From NCBI RefSeq assembly GCF_001269925.1, contig NZ_LHVO01000053.1, positions 310,001 through 374,000 of the forward strand: 64,000 bases of DNA, read 5' to 3'. The position numbers were made by a program, and so were the translations under genes. Below, in pieces: positions 54,420 through 62,200 of this stretch; the stretch's first letter is position 1; the number at the start of each line of letters is the position of its first letter. Below the pieces are notes generated by a model. That model had not been told where the DNA came from. It did no database searches and worked only from the letters and a program-made list of their open reading frames with translations. This DNA is from Pseudomonas sp. MIACH (GTDB lineage: Bacteria > Pseudomonadota > Gammaproteobacteria > Pseudomonadales > Pseudomonadaceae).

Positions 54420-54764
54420 ATGAAAATTCGAGAACTGGCCCAGCATTGGGAAGAGAACGCCAAGGGTCGCCTGACCAAGACCGAGTACGCCATCCATCTC
54501 GATGTCGAGGCCGCAGCGCGGTTGGCGGCCATTGCCGAGATGTACCCCAAGCGCCACACCGAAGAACTGCTCGGCGAGCTGATCGGGGCGGCGCTCGAAG
54601 AGCTGGAAGCCAGCTTTCCCTACGTCAAGGGGCAGCATGTGATTGCCACCGATGAAGAGGGCGATCCCTTGTACGAAGACGTCGGCCCTACCCCGCGCTT
54701 TCTCTCTTTATCGCGGCGCTACCTGCAAGATTTGTCGGACAGCGCTGACGAACCCAAGCACTGA
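54420..54764 (+). CDS. small conserved protein, ribbon-helix-helix-like
   Basis: Protein of 114 residues; the ATG at 54420 follows GAGG and gives MKIRELAQHWEENAKGRLTK. Residues about 24-64 read as a possible ribbon-helix-helix: strand EYAIHLD, helix EAAARLAAIAEMYP, turn KRHTE, helix ELLGELIGAALEELEA. The acidic tail includes ATDEEGDPLYEDVGPTPRF. Such folds bind DNA as dimers, but here it is only a pattern by eye. Relatives in Pseudomonas are sometimes named pilin assembly chaperone; I see no basis for that in the sequence. Confidence 0.7.
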   Translation: MKIRELAQHWEENAKGRLTKTEYAIHLDVEAAARLAAIAEMYPKRHTEELLGELIGAALEELEASFPYVKGQHVIATDEEGDPLYEDVGPTPRFLSLSRRYLQDLSDSADEPKH

Positions 54765-54903
54765 AAGAGCTACGCCCCCCGATAAAACCCTTGTATTCCG
54801 GGCCTCCCAGAGGCCCGGCGTACCGCTGTCCGTCATGAAAGTTCCAATTTTTTTCGCTGACCGTTTAGTCAGATATTTTTTTTGGCAAATCGCCATCTTC
54901 TCT

Positions 54904-54931
54904 GAACTTTTGAAAAAAGCCTCCGGTCACA
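54904..54931 (+). promoter_or_regulatory. AlgU (sigma-22) promoter for the DUF4398-lptF pair
   Basis: GAACTT (54904-54909), 17 bases, then TCACA (54927-54931), matching the AlgU/RpoE consensus GAACTT-N16/17-TCtgA. The predicted start near 54938 leaves a leader of about 105 bases. lptF in P. aeruginosa is known to belong to the AlgU regulon, so context supports it. The region 54765-55044 holds no other gene. Confidence 0.75.
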
Positions 54932-55044
54932 GCCAGTAAGCCATCACTTGGAACGGCCGTTTGAAAGGGCATGTCGTGCTTTACCGCCGCGCCCCCGCCG
55001 CTCACCGACTGAGATGGATTTTGATGTTTTTCAGGAGTTATCCA

Positions 55045-55470
55045 ATGGAGTTGAAGACGATGAAGACCAGCACTGCCAAATCCTCGTTTAACCACCTGCG
55101 CGGGCTTAAATTGGCCGCGCTGGCAATCGGCACCAGCTTCGTTCTGGCCGGTTGCGCCGGCAACCCGCCAACCGAGCAATACGCGGTGACCCAATCTGCG
55201 GTCAACAGCGCAGTGAGCGCCGGCGGCACCGAGTACGCGGCCGTAGAAATGAAGTCGGCCCAGGACAAGCTCAAGCAAGCCGAAATCGCCATGCACGACA
55301 AGAACTATGACGAGGCCCGTCGCCTGTCTGAGCAAGCCGAATGGGACGCTCGCGTTGCAGAGCGCAAAGCCCAGGCTGCCAAGGCTGAACAGGCTGTGAA
55401 GGACTCCCAGAAGGCTGTCCAGGAGCTGCGTCAGGAAGGCATGCGCCCGGCTGTTATCAAACAGCAATAA
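55045..55470 (+). CDS. DUF4398 lipoprotein
   Basis: Envelope lipoprotein of 141 residues; the ATG at 55045 follows CAGGAG. Unusually long N-region (about 20 polar residues) before the hydrophobic stretch LKLAALAIGTSFVLAGCAG with lipobox LAGC. The mature protein is one long charged helix (KSAQDKLKQAEIAMHDKNYD, then EWDARVAERKAQAAKAEQAV), the DUF4398 pattern. It lies 55 bases upstream of lptF, sharing both the promoter and the DUF4398 domain, so the two probably act together at the outer membrane under envelope stress (inference). Confidence 0.85.
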   Translation: MELKTMKTSTAKSSFNHLRGLKLAALAIGTSFVLAGCAGNPPTEQYAVTQSAVNSAVSAGGTEYAAVEMKSAQDKLKQAEIAMHDKNYDEARRLSEQAEWDARVAERKAQAAKAEQAVKDSQKAVQELRQEGMRPAVIKQQ

Positions 55471-55525
55471 GCCGCCGCCCCTGATTGCATTGCACCCGAT
55501 ATCGAATTGAAAGGACGACACGACT

Positions 55526-56311
55526 ATGCGTAAACAATTGATGATCCCTGCCCTGCTGGCGATGAGCGTTGCCCTGGCGGCGTGCTCCACCCCGCCAAAC
55601 GCGAACCTGGAAAACGCACGGACCAACTTCTCGGCCCTGCAGGCCAACCCGAACGCCACCAAAGTAGCAGCCTTGGAAACCAAGGACGCCCAGGATTGGC
55701 TGGACAAGGCTGACAAGGCCTACCGTGACAAGGAAGACCAGAAGAAAGTTGACCAACTGGCCTACCTGACCAACCAACGCGTTGAAGTCGCCAAAGACAC
55801 CATCGTGCTGCGCGAATCCGAAGCCAAGCTGAAAAACGCCGGCGACGAACGTGCCCGTGCACTGCTCGAAGCACGCGATGCACAGATCAAGCAACTGCAG
55901 GACAGCCTGAACGCCAAGCAAACCGATCGCGGCACCCTGGTGACCTTTGGTGACGTGCTGTTTGCTACCAACAAGGCTGACCTGAAATCCAGCGGCCTGG
56001 TCAATATCAATAAGCTGGCTCAGTTCCTTCAGGAAAACCCGGATCGCCAGGTGATCGTTGAAGGCTACACAGACAGCACCGGCAGCGATGCCTACAACCA
56101 GAGCCTGTCGGAGCGCCGTGCCGCTTCGGTGCAGGTTGCGCTGATCAAGATGGGCGTTGACCCACGCCGCATCGTGACCACCGGTTACGGCAAGGAATAC
56201 CCGGTTGCCGATAACGGCAGTGTGTCGGGCCGCGCCATGAACCGCCGCGTTGAAGTGACCATCTCCAACGATAACCAACCGGTCAAGCCACGGTCGTCCC
56301 TGGCTAACTGA
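55526..56311 (+). CDS. lptF: OmpA-family lipoprotein LptF-like (DUF4398-OmpA)
   Basis: Outer-membrane lipoprotein of 261 residues. Signal with lipobox LAAC (ALLAMSVALAACSTPPNANL), a DUF4398 helical region (about 30-125), then an OmpA-like peptidoglycan-binding domain (about 135-250) with the Asp and Arg that hold diaminopimelate seen in GYTDSTGSDAYNQSLSERRA. Synteny (downstream of ppc, behind a DUF4398 gene) and architecture match LptF of P. aeruginosa, an AlgU-regulated protein linked to adhesion and stress survival. AAGGAC precedes the ATG. A strong terminator follows. Confidence 0.85.
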   Translation: MRKQLMIPALLAMSVALAACSTPPNANLENARTNFSALQANPNATKVAALETKDAQDWLDKADKAYRDKEDQKKVDQLAYLTNQRVEVAKDTIVLRESEAKLKNAGDERARALLEARDAQIKQLQDSLNAKQTDRGTLVTFGDVLFATNKADLKSSGLVNINKLAQFLQENPDRQVIVEGYTDSTGSDAYNQSLSERRAASVQVALIKMGVDPRRIVTTGYGKEYPVADNGSVSGRAMNRRVEVTISNDNQPVKPRSSLAN

Positions 56312-56330
56312 TTGATTGATGCTGGATAAA

Positions 56331-56359
56331 AAAACCCACCTTATGGTGGGTTTTTTTTT
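56331..56359. terminator. Strong bidirectional terminator after lptF
   Basis: Ten-base arms AAAACCCACC and GGTGGGTTTT with a TTAT loop, followed by a run of T on the plus strand and preceded by a run of A, which gives a U-run on the minus strand too. It ends lptF and would also end any transcript of the small minus-strand frame. Confidence 0.9.
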
Positions 56360-56547
56360 GGCTCGCCAAAGTGAATAGGACGGTTTGTGTCATCGCCTGG
56401 CAGCTCAATCTTCGGGGCTTGCTTATGCTGCTGAGCGTTTAACCGTTCCAGAGCCCCATGGCACCTGACCATATCCAGCATGTTCTGCACTGCCGGACTT
56501 TCAGGAACTGCAGGATTTGCAGGAGTTGAAAAAATAGTTATCGCCAC
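56341..56547 (-). CDS. possible small protein (68 residues)
   Basis: Open frame from a GTG at 56547 (MAITIFSTPANPAVPESPAV and so on) to a stop lying in the loop of the lptF terminator. Codon use is poorer in G/C at third positions than its neighbours. GAGAAA lies very close to the GTG, so the ribosome site is weak. The product is Pro-rich and soluble, and I do not recognise it. A bidirectional terminator at its end is mild support. The remaining part of the 368-base gap (56548-56679) shows no gene, only an imperfect hairpin at 56605-56638. Confidence 0.35.
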   Translation of the reverse strand: MAITIFSTPANPAVPESPAVQNMLDMVRCHGALERLNAQQHKQAPKIELPGDDTNRPIHFGEPKKNPP

Positions 56548-56679
56548 TTTCTCGGCCCTGATCTGTGTAAGTTACACCGTTTTCTGTGGCGTTTTACGCG
56601 ATATGGTTCCAACTAATCCCGACTGTTGGAATTGAACCGTCTCACAACCCATGCAGCACATCGACTCCGATACGATGGT

Positions 56680-57006
56680 TCACTGCTGCAGTTGCGGGGT
56701 TTCCTGGCCCAGGCAACGCACCGCCTGCTTCTTGTTGTTGACCAACACGCCACTCAAGCCTTTTTGCTCGGTATCGAACATTACCAGCACGCCATCGACG
56801 CACTGCGCCACTTGCGCGGCCGGAGTCAGGGAGATCTTGTAGTCCTCGCCCGGCACGGTCTTGAGCATGGTGAAGTCGCTGAGCAGCAGCGCATCTTCCG
56901 GCTTGGCGAAGTGCAAATAGCCGTAGTACCACAGGCAGCCGACGGTGCCGATGATGGTACCGATGCCGGTGAGAATCAGCGGGATCATGTTGCGTTCTTC
57001 GCTCAT
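56680..57006 (-). CDS. small membrane-anchored hypothetical protein
   Basis: Protein of 108 residues with one N-terminal membrane segment (about 8-30, MIPLILTGIGTIIGTVGCLW) and a soluble tail (KTVPGEDYKISLTPAAQVAQ, then CVDGVLVMFDTEQKGLSG). It starts MSEERN, overlapping the hydrolase stop as ATGA, so translation is coupled. It is the last gene of the five-gene run that begins with the TetR at 60515. Not recognised. Confidence 0.78.
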   Translation of the reverse strand: MSEERNMIPLILTGIGTIIGTVGCLWYYGYLHFAKPEDALLLSDFTMLKTVPGEDYKISLTPAAQVAQCVDGVLVMFDTEQKGLSGVLVNNKKQAVRCLGQETPQLQQ

Positions 57007-57908
57007 TGCGGGCTCTCTGATGAATCAACTTTAGGAATGGGGTAGTTCGGAATCTCGCCCAGGCGGCGCAGGCCGTTAAAGTGCTGCGGGTCGTCCAGGT
57101 AGCGCAGCATCACGGTCTGCCAGGTCTTGTCGGCGAAGGTCTGCACATGGCCGCCCCGGGTCAACTGCAACACGCGGGGCGCTGGCGCGGCCTGATACAG
57201 CCGGATGCCGTTGGCCAGGGGCACGATCGGGTCATCCAGGCTGTGGAACAGCAATTTCGGCACGCCGGTCAGTTGCGGCATGGCCTTGATCGCGCTGTCG
57301 GCGTCGGGCACCAACCAAGACAAGGGCACCTGCAATGGCCATGTTAACCAGGAGGTGCTCAGGGCGAATTGTCCTACGTCACGATAACTGGCGGGCACAC
57401 CATCGAGCACCAGCGCTTTGAGTTGGGACTGACGCTGCGGGTGCTCCGCCAGGTAATGCACCGCCAGCGCACCGCCGAGGCTTTGACCGAGGACGATCAA
57501 CGGCTGGCCCTGGGTTTCAGGGGCTTTGTCGAGCCAACTGAAGGCCGCATCCACATCCTGATAAATCGCCGGCAATGAGGGCTTGCCTTCTGACAGCCCA
57601 TAACCGCGATAGTCCAGCAGCAGTACCTGGTAGCCCTGCTCCGGCAACCACCAGCTGCCGCCCAGGTGCCAGGCCAGGTTGCCGCCATTGCCGTGCAGGT
57701 GCAGCACGGTACCTTTGACGGGCACTCCGGCCTTGGCCGGCAGCCACCACGCGTGCAACTTCACGCCATCGGCGGTGGTGAGGGTGACGTCGCGGTACTG
57801 CAGGTGCGCTTTTTCGGGCGTAAACGGCAGACCGGGTTCGGGGTAGAACAGCAACGAGCTGCAACCGTTCAATGTGAGTAGCAGGCATAGAATGCCGAGG
57901 ATTCTCAT
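57003..57908 (-). CDS. alpha/beta hydrolase lipoprotein
   Basis: Serine hydrolase of 301 residues carried as a lipoprotein: ILCLLLTLNGCSSLLFYPEP holds the lipobox LNGC. The oxyanion region is HLHGNGGN, the nucleophile elbow is GQSLGG, the acid is in HSLDDPIVP and the histidine in GGHVQTF, so a complete triad is visible. It resembles YfhR/BEM46-type hydrolases with an N-terminal anchor. Substrate unknown. It follows the DUF1704 gene by 27 bases. Confidence 0.85.
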   Translation of the reverse strand: MRILGILCLLLTLNGCSSLLFYPEPGLPFTPEKAHLQYRDVTLTTADGVKLHAWWLPAKAGVPVKGTVLHLHGNGGNLAWHLGGSWWLPEQGYQVLLLDYRGYGLSEGKPSLPAIYQDVDAAFSWLDKAPETQGQPLIVLGQSLGGALAVHYLAEHPQRQSQLKALVLDGVPASYRDVGQFALSTSWLTWPLQVPLSWLVPDADSAIKAMPQLTGVPKLLFHSLDDPIVPLANGIRLYQAAPAPRVLQLTRGGHVQTFADKTWQTVMLRYLDDPQHFNGLRRLGEIPNYPIPKVDSSESPQ

Positions 57909-57935
57909 CCGTTGAAGCCTCGTGAGTAACAGCGT

Positions 57936-59213
57936 TTAGAGGATATTGGAGTAATCCGCCTCGATCCGGTCCAGGCTCAAGTGGTTGAGGAAGTTGGAGA
58001 AGCACATCCACGCCGCCAGTGCGTTCATGTCGCGGAACTGTTCAGGCAGGTACTTGGGTGGCACCACCAGGCCTTCGTCCACCAGTTGGCGCAAGGTGCG
58101 CATGTCTTCCAGGGTGGTCTTGCCGCAGAACAGCAGCGGCACTTGCTCCAGCTTGCCTTTGCGCACTGCCAGCTGGATGTAGTTGTAAACCATGATAAAG
58201 CCCTTGAGGTAGGACAAATCCTTGGTAAACGGCAGACCGTTCGGCACCGAGCCACGAAACACCCGACTGGCATTGCCATAGCTTTCGGCCATTTCAAAGC
58301 CTTGCTCGCGGAAGAACTCGAACACCTGCAGGAAATCGGCACCCTCCTCCACCATGTGAATGGCACGGGTGCGGTTGGTCAGTTTGCGCAAGCGGCTCGG
58401 GTAGGAGGCGAAGGTGATGATCTCCATCAGGATCGCCAGGCCTTCCTGGGTCACGGTGGACGACGGCGGGCCCTTGGACAGGAAGGTGCAGATCGGCTGG
58501 TTCTGGCCGTTGAGCGTGGTACCGACATGCACCAGGCCTTCGTGGACTTCCAGCGCACGCACGTCGCGGTCGTTGAACATCGCGTCGGCGCGGATCTTGA
58601 TGTAGTCGGCGCCCGCTGCGGCATCGGCGACGATACCGTCGGACTCGAACACGCGGATGGTTTCTTCGGCTTCGCCAAACACCTTGTTCAGGCGGGTTTG
58701 CAGCAGGGCGACGGCGTCCTTGGCGGTGAGGGTCTTGGCTTCGTCCTTGAGGTCGCCACGGCCGTCAATATTGTTCAGGTAATCGGAAAGCATCAGGCCC
58801 AGGTCAGCCAGGGTCGGGTCGCCGGCGTGAAAGGCGTCGGAGGCGGCGCCGTACAGTTCCTGGGAAATCAGGCCGAAGTCCTCGGTGCCGCGCGCTTCGA
58901 GCATCCGCACCACCATGCGGTATTCACGGCACATGCGGCGCATGATCTGCCCCACCGGGCTGAACTGGCCAAGGCGGCGAGTGATGTCACGTTCGATGTT
59001 CTGGAACTCCAGCTTCACTGCACTGGAGTCGAACGACAGCGGCCGGTTCAGGTAATAGTCGCGGTCCACGGCCGGCATTGCCTTGCCCTTGGCCTTGAGG
59101 AATCCCTGACGAATGTTGTCGTCCCACTTCACGGCGTCGAGGACGCGAATCGGTGTTTGCGCCAGCACAATGCGATCGGACAAGCTGCGTATCGTCTGCT
59201 GGTAATCGTCCAC
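57936..59213 (-). CDS. DUF1704/QEGLA-motif protein, MATCAP-like HExxxH metallopeptidase
   Basis: Cytosolic protein of 425 residues of the DUF1704 family, named in databases flavohemoglobin expression-modulating QEGLA protein. Residues 224-229 read HEGLVH, an HExxxH zinc motif, and residues 256-260 read QEGLA, whose Glu is the third ligand in the eukaryotic relatives MATCAP1/2, which trim the C-terminal tyrosine from tubulin. So this should be a zinc peptidase, probably a carboxypeptidase (inference from family). The start MDDYQQTIRSLSDRI is the first Met. It is third in the TetR-led run, between two lipoprotein genes. No signal peptide. Confidence 0.85.
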   Translation of the reverse strand: MDDYQQTIRSLSDRIVLAQTPIRVLDAVKWDDNIRQGFLKAKGKAMPAVDRDYYLNRPLSFDSSAVKLEFQNIERDITRRLGQFSPVGQIMRRMCREYRMVVRMLEARGTEDFGLISQELYGAASDAFHAGDPTLADLGLMLSDYLNNIDGRGDLKDEAKTLTAKDAVALLQTRLNKVFGEAEETIRVFESDGIVADAAAGADYIKIRADAMFNDRDVRALEVHEGLVHVGTTLNGQNQPICTFLSKGPPSSTVTQEGLAILMEIITFASYPSRLRKLTNRTRAIHMVEEGADFLQVFEFFREQGFEMAESYGNASRVFRGSVPNGLPFTKDLSYLKGFIMVYNYIQLAVRKGKLEQVPLLFCGKTTLEDMRTLRQLVDEGLVVPPKYLPEQFRDMNALAAWMCFSNFLNHLSLDRIEADYSNIL

Positions 59214-59234
59214 CCGGTGCTTCCTCTCTAAACG

Positions 59235-59783
59235 TTATTTGCCCGCGCGCTGATAGCGCACGGCTTCAACGAACACATCGGCATTGGCCGGATCGTCCAG
59301 GTAGGCGAACACCTGGTCCATGGAGCTGTCGACCAATACACCGGCGCCTTCGACGGTATCCACGGTACTGCCGTGCAGCACCTGTTGGCCCATGGCTTGG
59401 TGAATCTGGTCGAGGTCGAGGTTATAGACCACCAATTCGTGCTTATCGTCGAACTCGAACCCGGCCAGGAAATAATGCCCACCGAATCGGGCCGGCAACG
59501 GGGCCGACAGATACCAGCGGCTGCCATGGCGCGACACGGTAAACAGGTACTCATCGCGCTGGGCCGGTGTGGCTTTAGGGTAGCTCACCGCCTTGTAGCG
59601 GTGCTCTCCGGCAGCGCTGATTTGCAGATTGAGCGGTTCGCCCCAGGCATTCTTGCTGGTCCAATGGCCCAACAACTCTTGCGGCGCCGCCTCATGGGCG
59701 GGCAATGGATCCTTGAACGTGACCAGGCAACCGCTGAGCAGCAGGAACGACAAGGCGATTACCGCCACACGCCAGGTTTTCAT
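59235..59783 (-). CDS. hypothetical lipoprotein
   Basis: Lipoprotein of 182 residues with signal MKTWRVAVIALSFLLLSGC (lipobox LSGC). The mature part contains beta-rich blocks (LLGHWTSKNAWGEPLNLQIS, then DEYLFTVSRHGSRWYLSA) suggestive of a lipocalin-like or small barrel fold, but I do not recognise it. Follows the TetR gene by 15 bases and precedes the DUF1704 gene by 21 bases. Confidence 0.8.
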   Translation of the reverse strand: MKTWRVAVIALSFLLLSGCLVTFKDPLPAHEAAPQELLGHWTSKNAWGEPLNLQISAAGEHRYKAVSYPKATPAQRDEYLFTVSRHGSRWYLSAPLPARFGGHYFLAGFEFDDKHELVVYNLDLDQIHQAMGQQVLHGSTVDTVEGAGVLVDSSMDQVFAYLDDPANADVFVEAVRYQRAGK

Positions 59784-59798
59784 TGGACTCCCCCGGTG

Positions 59799-60515
59799 TC
59801 AGACCGAGGCCAACACCAAATGCATGTAACGCTTGAGGATCTCAAGCATCTCTTCACCGGTCAGAGGCTCTGCGCCGCCCAGCAGGCACTGATATTCCAT
59901 CCGACTGATTATCGCCGTCAACACCTTGGCGTCCTGTTGCGGCTCGCGGGAGCCCAATACCTGGAAAAACTGCCCCGTGCCCTGCAACAGAATCTGCTGG
60001 TGGGAGCGCACCAATTGCGCCAGGCGCGGGTTGAGCAAGGCTTCCTGGCGAAAGGCCTGTTCGGCCATCAGGTGTTCGCGGCGGTTGGTCAGTTGGCGCA
60101 GCACATAGTCGGCGGTCAGCCGCGCGATGTCATCGGCCAGTTGCGAGCGCGATTCCGGGCTGCCGTCGCCATAGGCGACCATCTCGCGCAGCAGGCCTTC
60201 GTTGCGCACCCACAACTTGCCCATGAACGCAGCGCTGCGTTCAACGTACTGGGCAAAGGTATCGGTGAGCAGGTCATCGATGTCCTTGAAGTAATAGGTA
60301 GTGGCCGACAACGGCACCCCCGCCTCCGCCGCCACCGCGCGATGACGCACGGCTCGCACGCCCTCGCGCACCACGATGCGCATGGCCGCATCGAGAATGT
60401 CTTGCCGGCGTTGCTCGCTGCCCCGACGGCTGGCCTTACGGCCCTGGTACTGGACGCTTTCAGCCACGGCAGCGGCAATGCCGGCGGCACCTTCTTGAGC
60501 GGTTACGCGGTTCAC
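59799..60515 (-). CDS. TetR-family regulator
   Basis: Regulator of 238 residues. Helix-turn-helix near residues 40-90: ILDAAMRIVVREGVRAVRHR, then AAEAGVPLSATTYYFKDIDD. The C-terminal domain is ligand-binding. The GTG at 60515 is chosen as start: AAGGA lies eight bases upstream; the ATG at 60524 overlaps that site and is unlikely. The first gene of a run with lipoprotein, DUF1704, hydrolase and membrane-protein genes, 15 bases before the lipoprotein, so it likely controls its own operon. Ligand unknown. Confidence 0.87.
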   Translation of the reverse strand: MNRVTAQEGAAGIAAAVAESVQYQGRKASRRGSEQRRQDILDAAMRIVVREGVRAVRHRAVAAEAGVPLSATTYYFKDIDDLLTDTFAQYVERSAAFMGKLWVRNEGLLREMVAYGDGSPESRSQLADDIARLTADYVLRQLTNRREHLMAEQAFRQEALLNPRLAQLVRSHQQILLQGTGQFFQVLGSREPQQDAKVLTAIISRMEYQCLLGGAEPLTGEEMLEILKRYMHLVLASV

Positions 60516-60578
60516 GACACACATCCTTGAATAGATCAAAACCTGGCGCTGTTTGCTTGACGCTTAAAAACGCCACAT

Positions 60579-60605
60579 AAAAAAGCCGCCTTATAAAAGG
60601 CGGCT
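60579..60605 (-). terminator. lysS terminator
   Basis: Arms AGCCGCCTT (60584-60592) and AAGGCGGCT (60597-60605) with a 4-base loop and TTTTTT on the minus strand. It isolates lysS from the TetR-led run. Confidence 0.9.
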
Positions 60606-60621
60606 CTGGATTTCGCTGAGG

Positions 60622-62124
60622 TTACGCTTGTGGCCGCATGTGCGGGAACAAGATCACATCGCGGATCGACGGCGAGTTGGTCAACAACATCACCAAGCGG
60701 TCGATGCCGATACCTTCACCGGCCGTTGGCGGCATGCCGTATTCCAGGGCACGTACGAAGTCAGCGTCGTAGTGCATGGCTTCGTCGTCGCCGGCGTCCT
60801 TGTCGGCCACCTGGGCCATGAAGCGCTCGGCCTGGTCTTCGGCATCGTTGAGCTCGGAGTAGGCGTTGGCGATTTCGCGGCCACCGATGAACAGCTCGAA
60901 ACGGTCGGTGACGTTCGGGTTGTCATCGTTGCGACGAGCCAGCGGCGACACTTCGAACGGGTACTGGGTAATGAAGTGCGGCTGCTCCAGCTTGTGCTCC
61001 ACCAGCTCTTCGAAAATCATCACCTGCAGTTTGCCCAGGCCTTCGAAGCCCAGCACCTTGGCGCCGGCTTTCTTGGCGATGGCGCGGGCCTTGTCGATGT
61101 CGTTAAGGTCGTCTGCGGTCAGCTCGGGGTTGTACTTGAGGATCGAGTCGAACACCGACAGGCGCACGAACGGCTCACCGAAATGGAACACCTTGTCGCC
61201 GTAAGGCACGTCGGTGCTGCCCAGGACCAACTGCGCCAGCTCGCGGAACAGCTCTTCGGTCAGGTCCATGTTGTCTTCGTAGTCGGCGTAGGCCTGGTAG
61301 AACTCCAACATGGTGAATTCTGGGTTGTGACGGGTCGAGACGCCTTCGTTACGGAAGTTGCGGTTGATCTCGAACACCTTCTCGAAGCCGCCGACCACAA
61401 GACGCTTGAGGTACAGCTCCGGCGCGATACGCAGGAACATTTCCAGGTCCAGCGCGTTGTGGTGGGTTTCGAACGGCTTGGCTGCGGCACCACCCGGGAT
61501 GGTTTGCAGCATCGGGGTTTCCACTTCCAGGAAGTCACGCTGCATCAGGAAGCTGCGGATGTGCGCGATGACCTGCGAACGCACGCGGAATGTCTGGCGC
61601 ACGTCTTCGTTGACGATCAGGTCGACATAACGCTGGCGGTAGCGCTGCTCGGTGTCGGTCAGGCCATGGTGCTTGTCCGGGAGCGGGCGCAGGGATTTGG
61701 TCAGCAGGCGCACGCTGGTCATTTCCACGTACAGGTCGCCCTTGCCGGAACGGGCCAGGGTGCCTTCGGCTGCGATGATGTCGCCCATGTCCCAGGTTTT
61801 CACCGAGGCCAGGGTCTCTTCCGACAGGGTCTTGCGGTTGACGTAGACCTGGATACGCCCGGTCATGTCCTGGATCACCATGAACGAGCCACGGTTGAGC
61901 ATGATGCGACCTGCCACCTTGACCGGGATCGCAGCCTCTGCCAGCTCTTCCTTGGTCTTGTCCGCGTACTGCTTCTGCAACGCATCGCAGTAGTTTTCGC
62001 GGCGGAAGTCGTTGGGAAAGGCATTGCCCTTGGCGCGCTCGGCAGCCAGCTTTTCCTTGCGCAGGGCGATCAGGGAGTTTTCTTCCTGTTGCAGGGCTTG
62101 CGGGTCGAGTTGTTGGTCGCTCAT
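60622..62124 (-). CDS. lysS: lysyl-tRNA synthetase, class II
   Basis: Charges tRNA-Lys. The protein has 500 residues: N-terminal OB fold anticodon domain (KVAGRIMLNRGSFMVIQDMT near residue 70), then the class II core with motif 2 FRNEGVSTRHNPEFTMLEF and motif 3 GIGIDRLVMLLTNS. Starts MSDQQLDPQALQQEEN. It follows prfB by 76 bases, as in many gamma-proteobacteria. Confidence 0.97.
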   Translation of the reverse strand: MSDQQLDPQALQQEENSLIALRKEKLAAERAKGNAFPNDFRRENYCDALQKQYADKTKEELAEAAIPVKVAGRIMLNRGSFMVIQDMTGRIQVYVNRKTLSEETLASVKTWDMGDIIAAEGTLARSGKGDLYVEMTSVRLLTKSLRPLPDKHHGLTDTEQRYRQRYVDLIVNEDVRQTFRVRSQVIAHIRSFLMQRDFLEVETPMLQTIPGGAAAKPFETHHNALDLEMFLRIAPELYLKRLVVGGFEKVFEINRNFRNEGVSTRHNPEFTMLEFYQAYADYEDNMDLTEELFRELAQLVLGSTDVPYGDKVFHFGEPFVRLSVFDSILKYNPELTADDLNDIDKARAIAKKAGAKVLGFEGLGKLQVMIFEELVEHKLEQPHFITQYPFEVSPLARRNDDNPNVTDRFELFIGGREIANAYSELNDAEDQAERFMAQVADKDAGDDEAMHYDADFVRALEYGMPPTAGEGIGIDRLVMLLTNSPSIRDVILFPHMRPQA

Positions 62125-62160
62125 GTCTTTAAATTTTCCATCAGGTTCGTTGTCCCAGGC

Positions 62161-62194
62161 GTAGGCCGGGGATCGCCGGCATGCCGGCTCCTAC
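62161..62194. repeat. REP element, GCCGGC-type
   Basis: Contains GCCGGCATGCCGGCTCCTAC, the core of a second, different Pseudomonas REP family, in the prfB-lysS gap just after the prfB stop. It may protect the prfB mRNA end. Confidence 0.75.
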
Positions 62195-62200
62195 AAGGGG

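Noticed and set aside
56605..56638. tRNA-like T-arm (GGTTCAATTCC on the minus strand)
   Set aside because: No acceptor, anticodon or D arms fit around it; it is only an imperfect hairpin.
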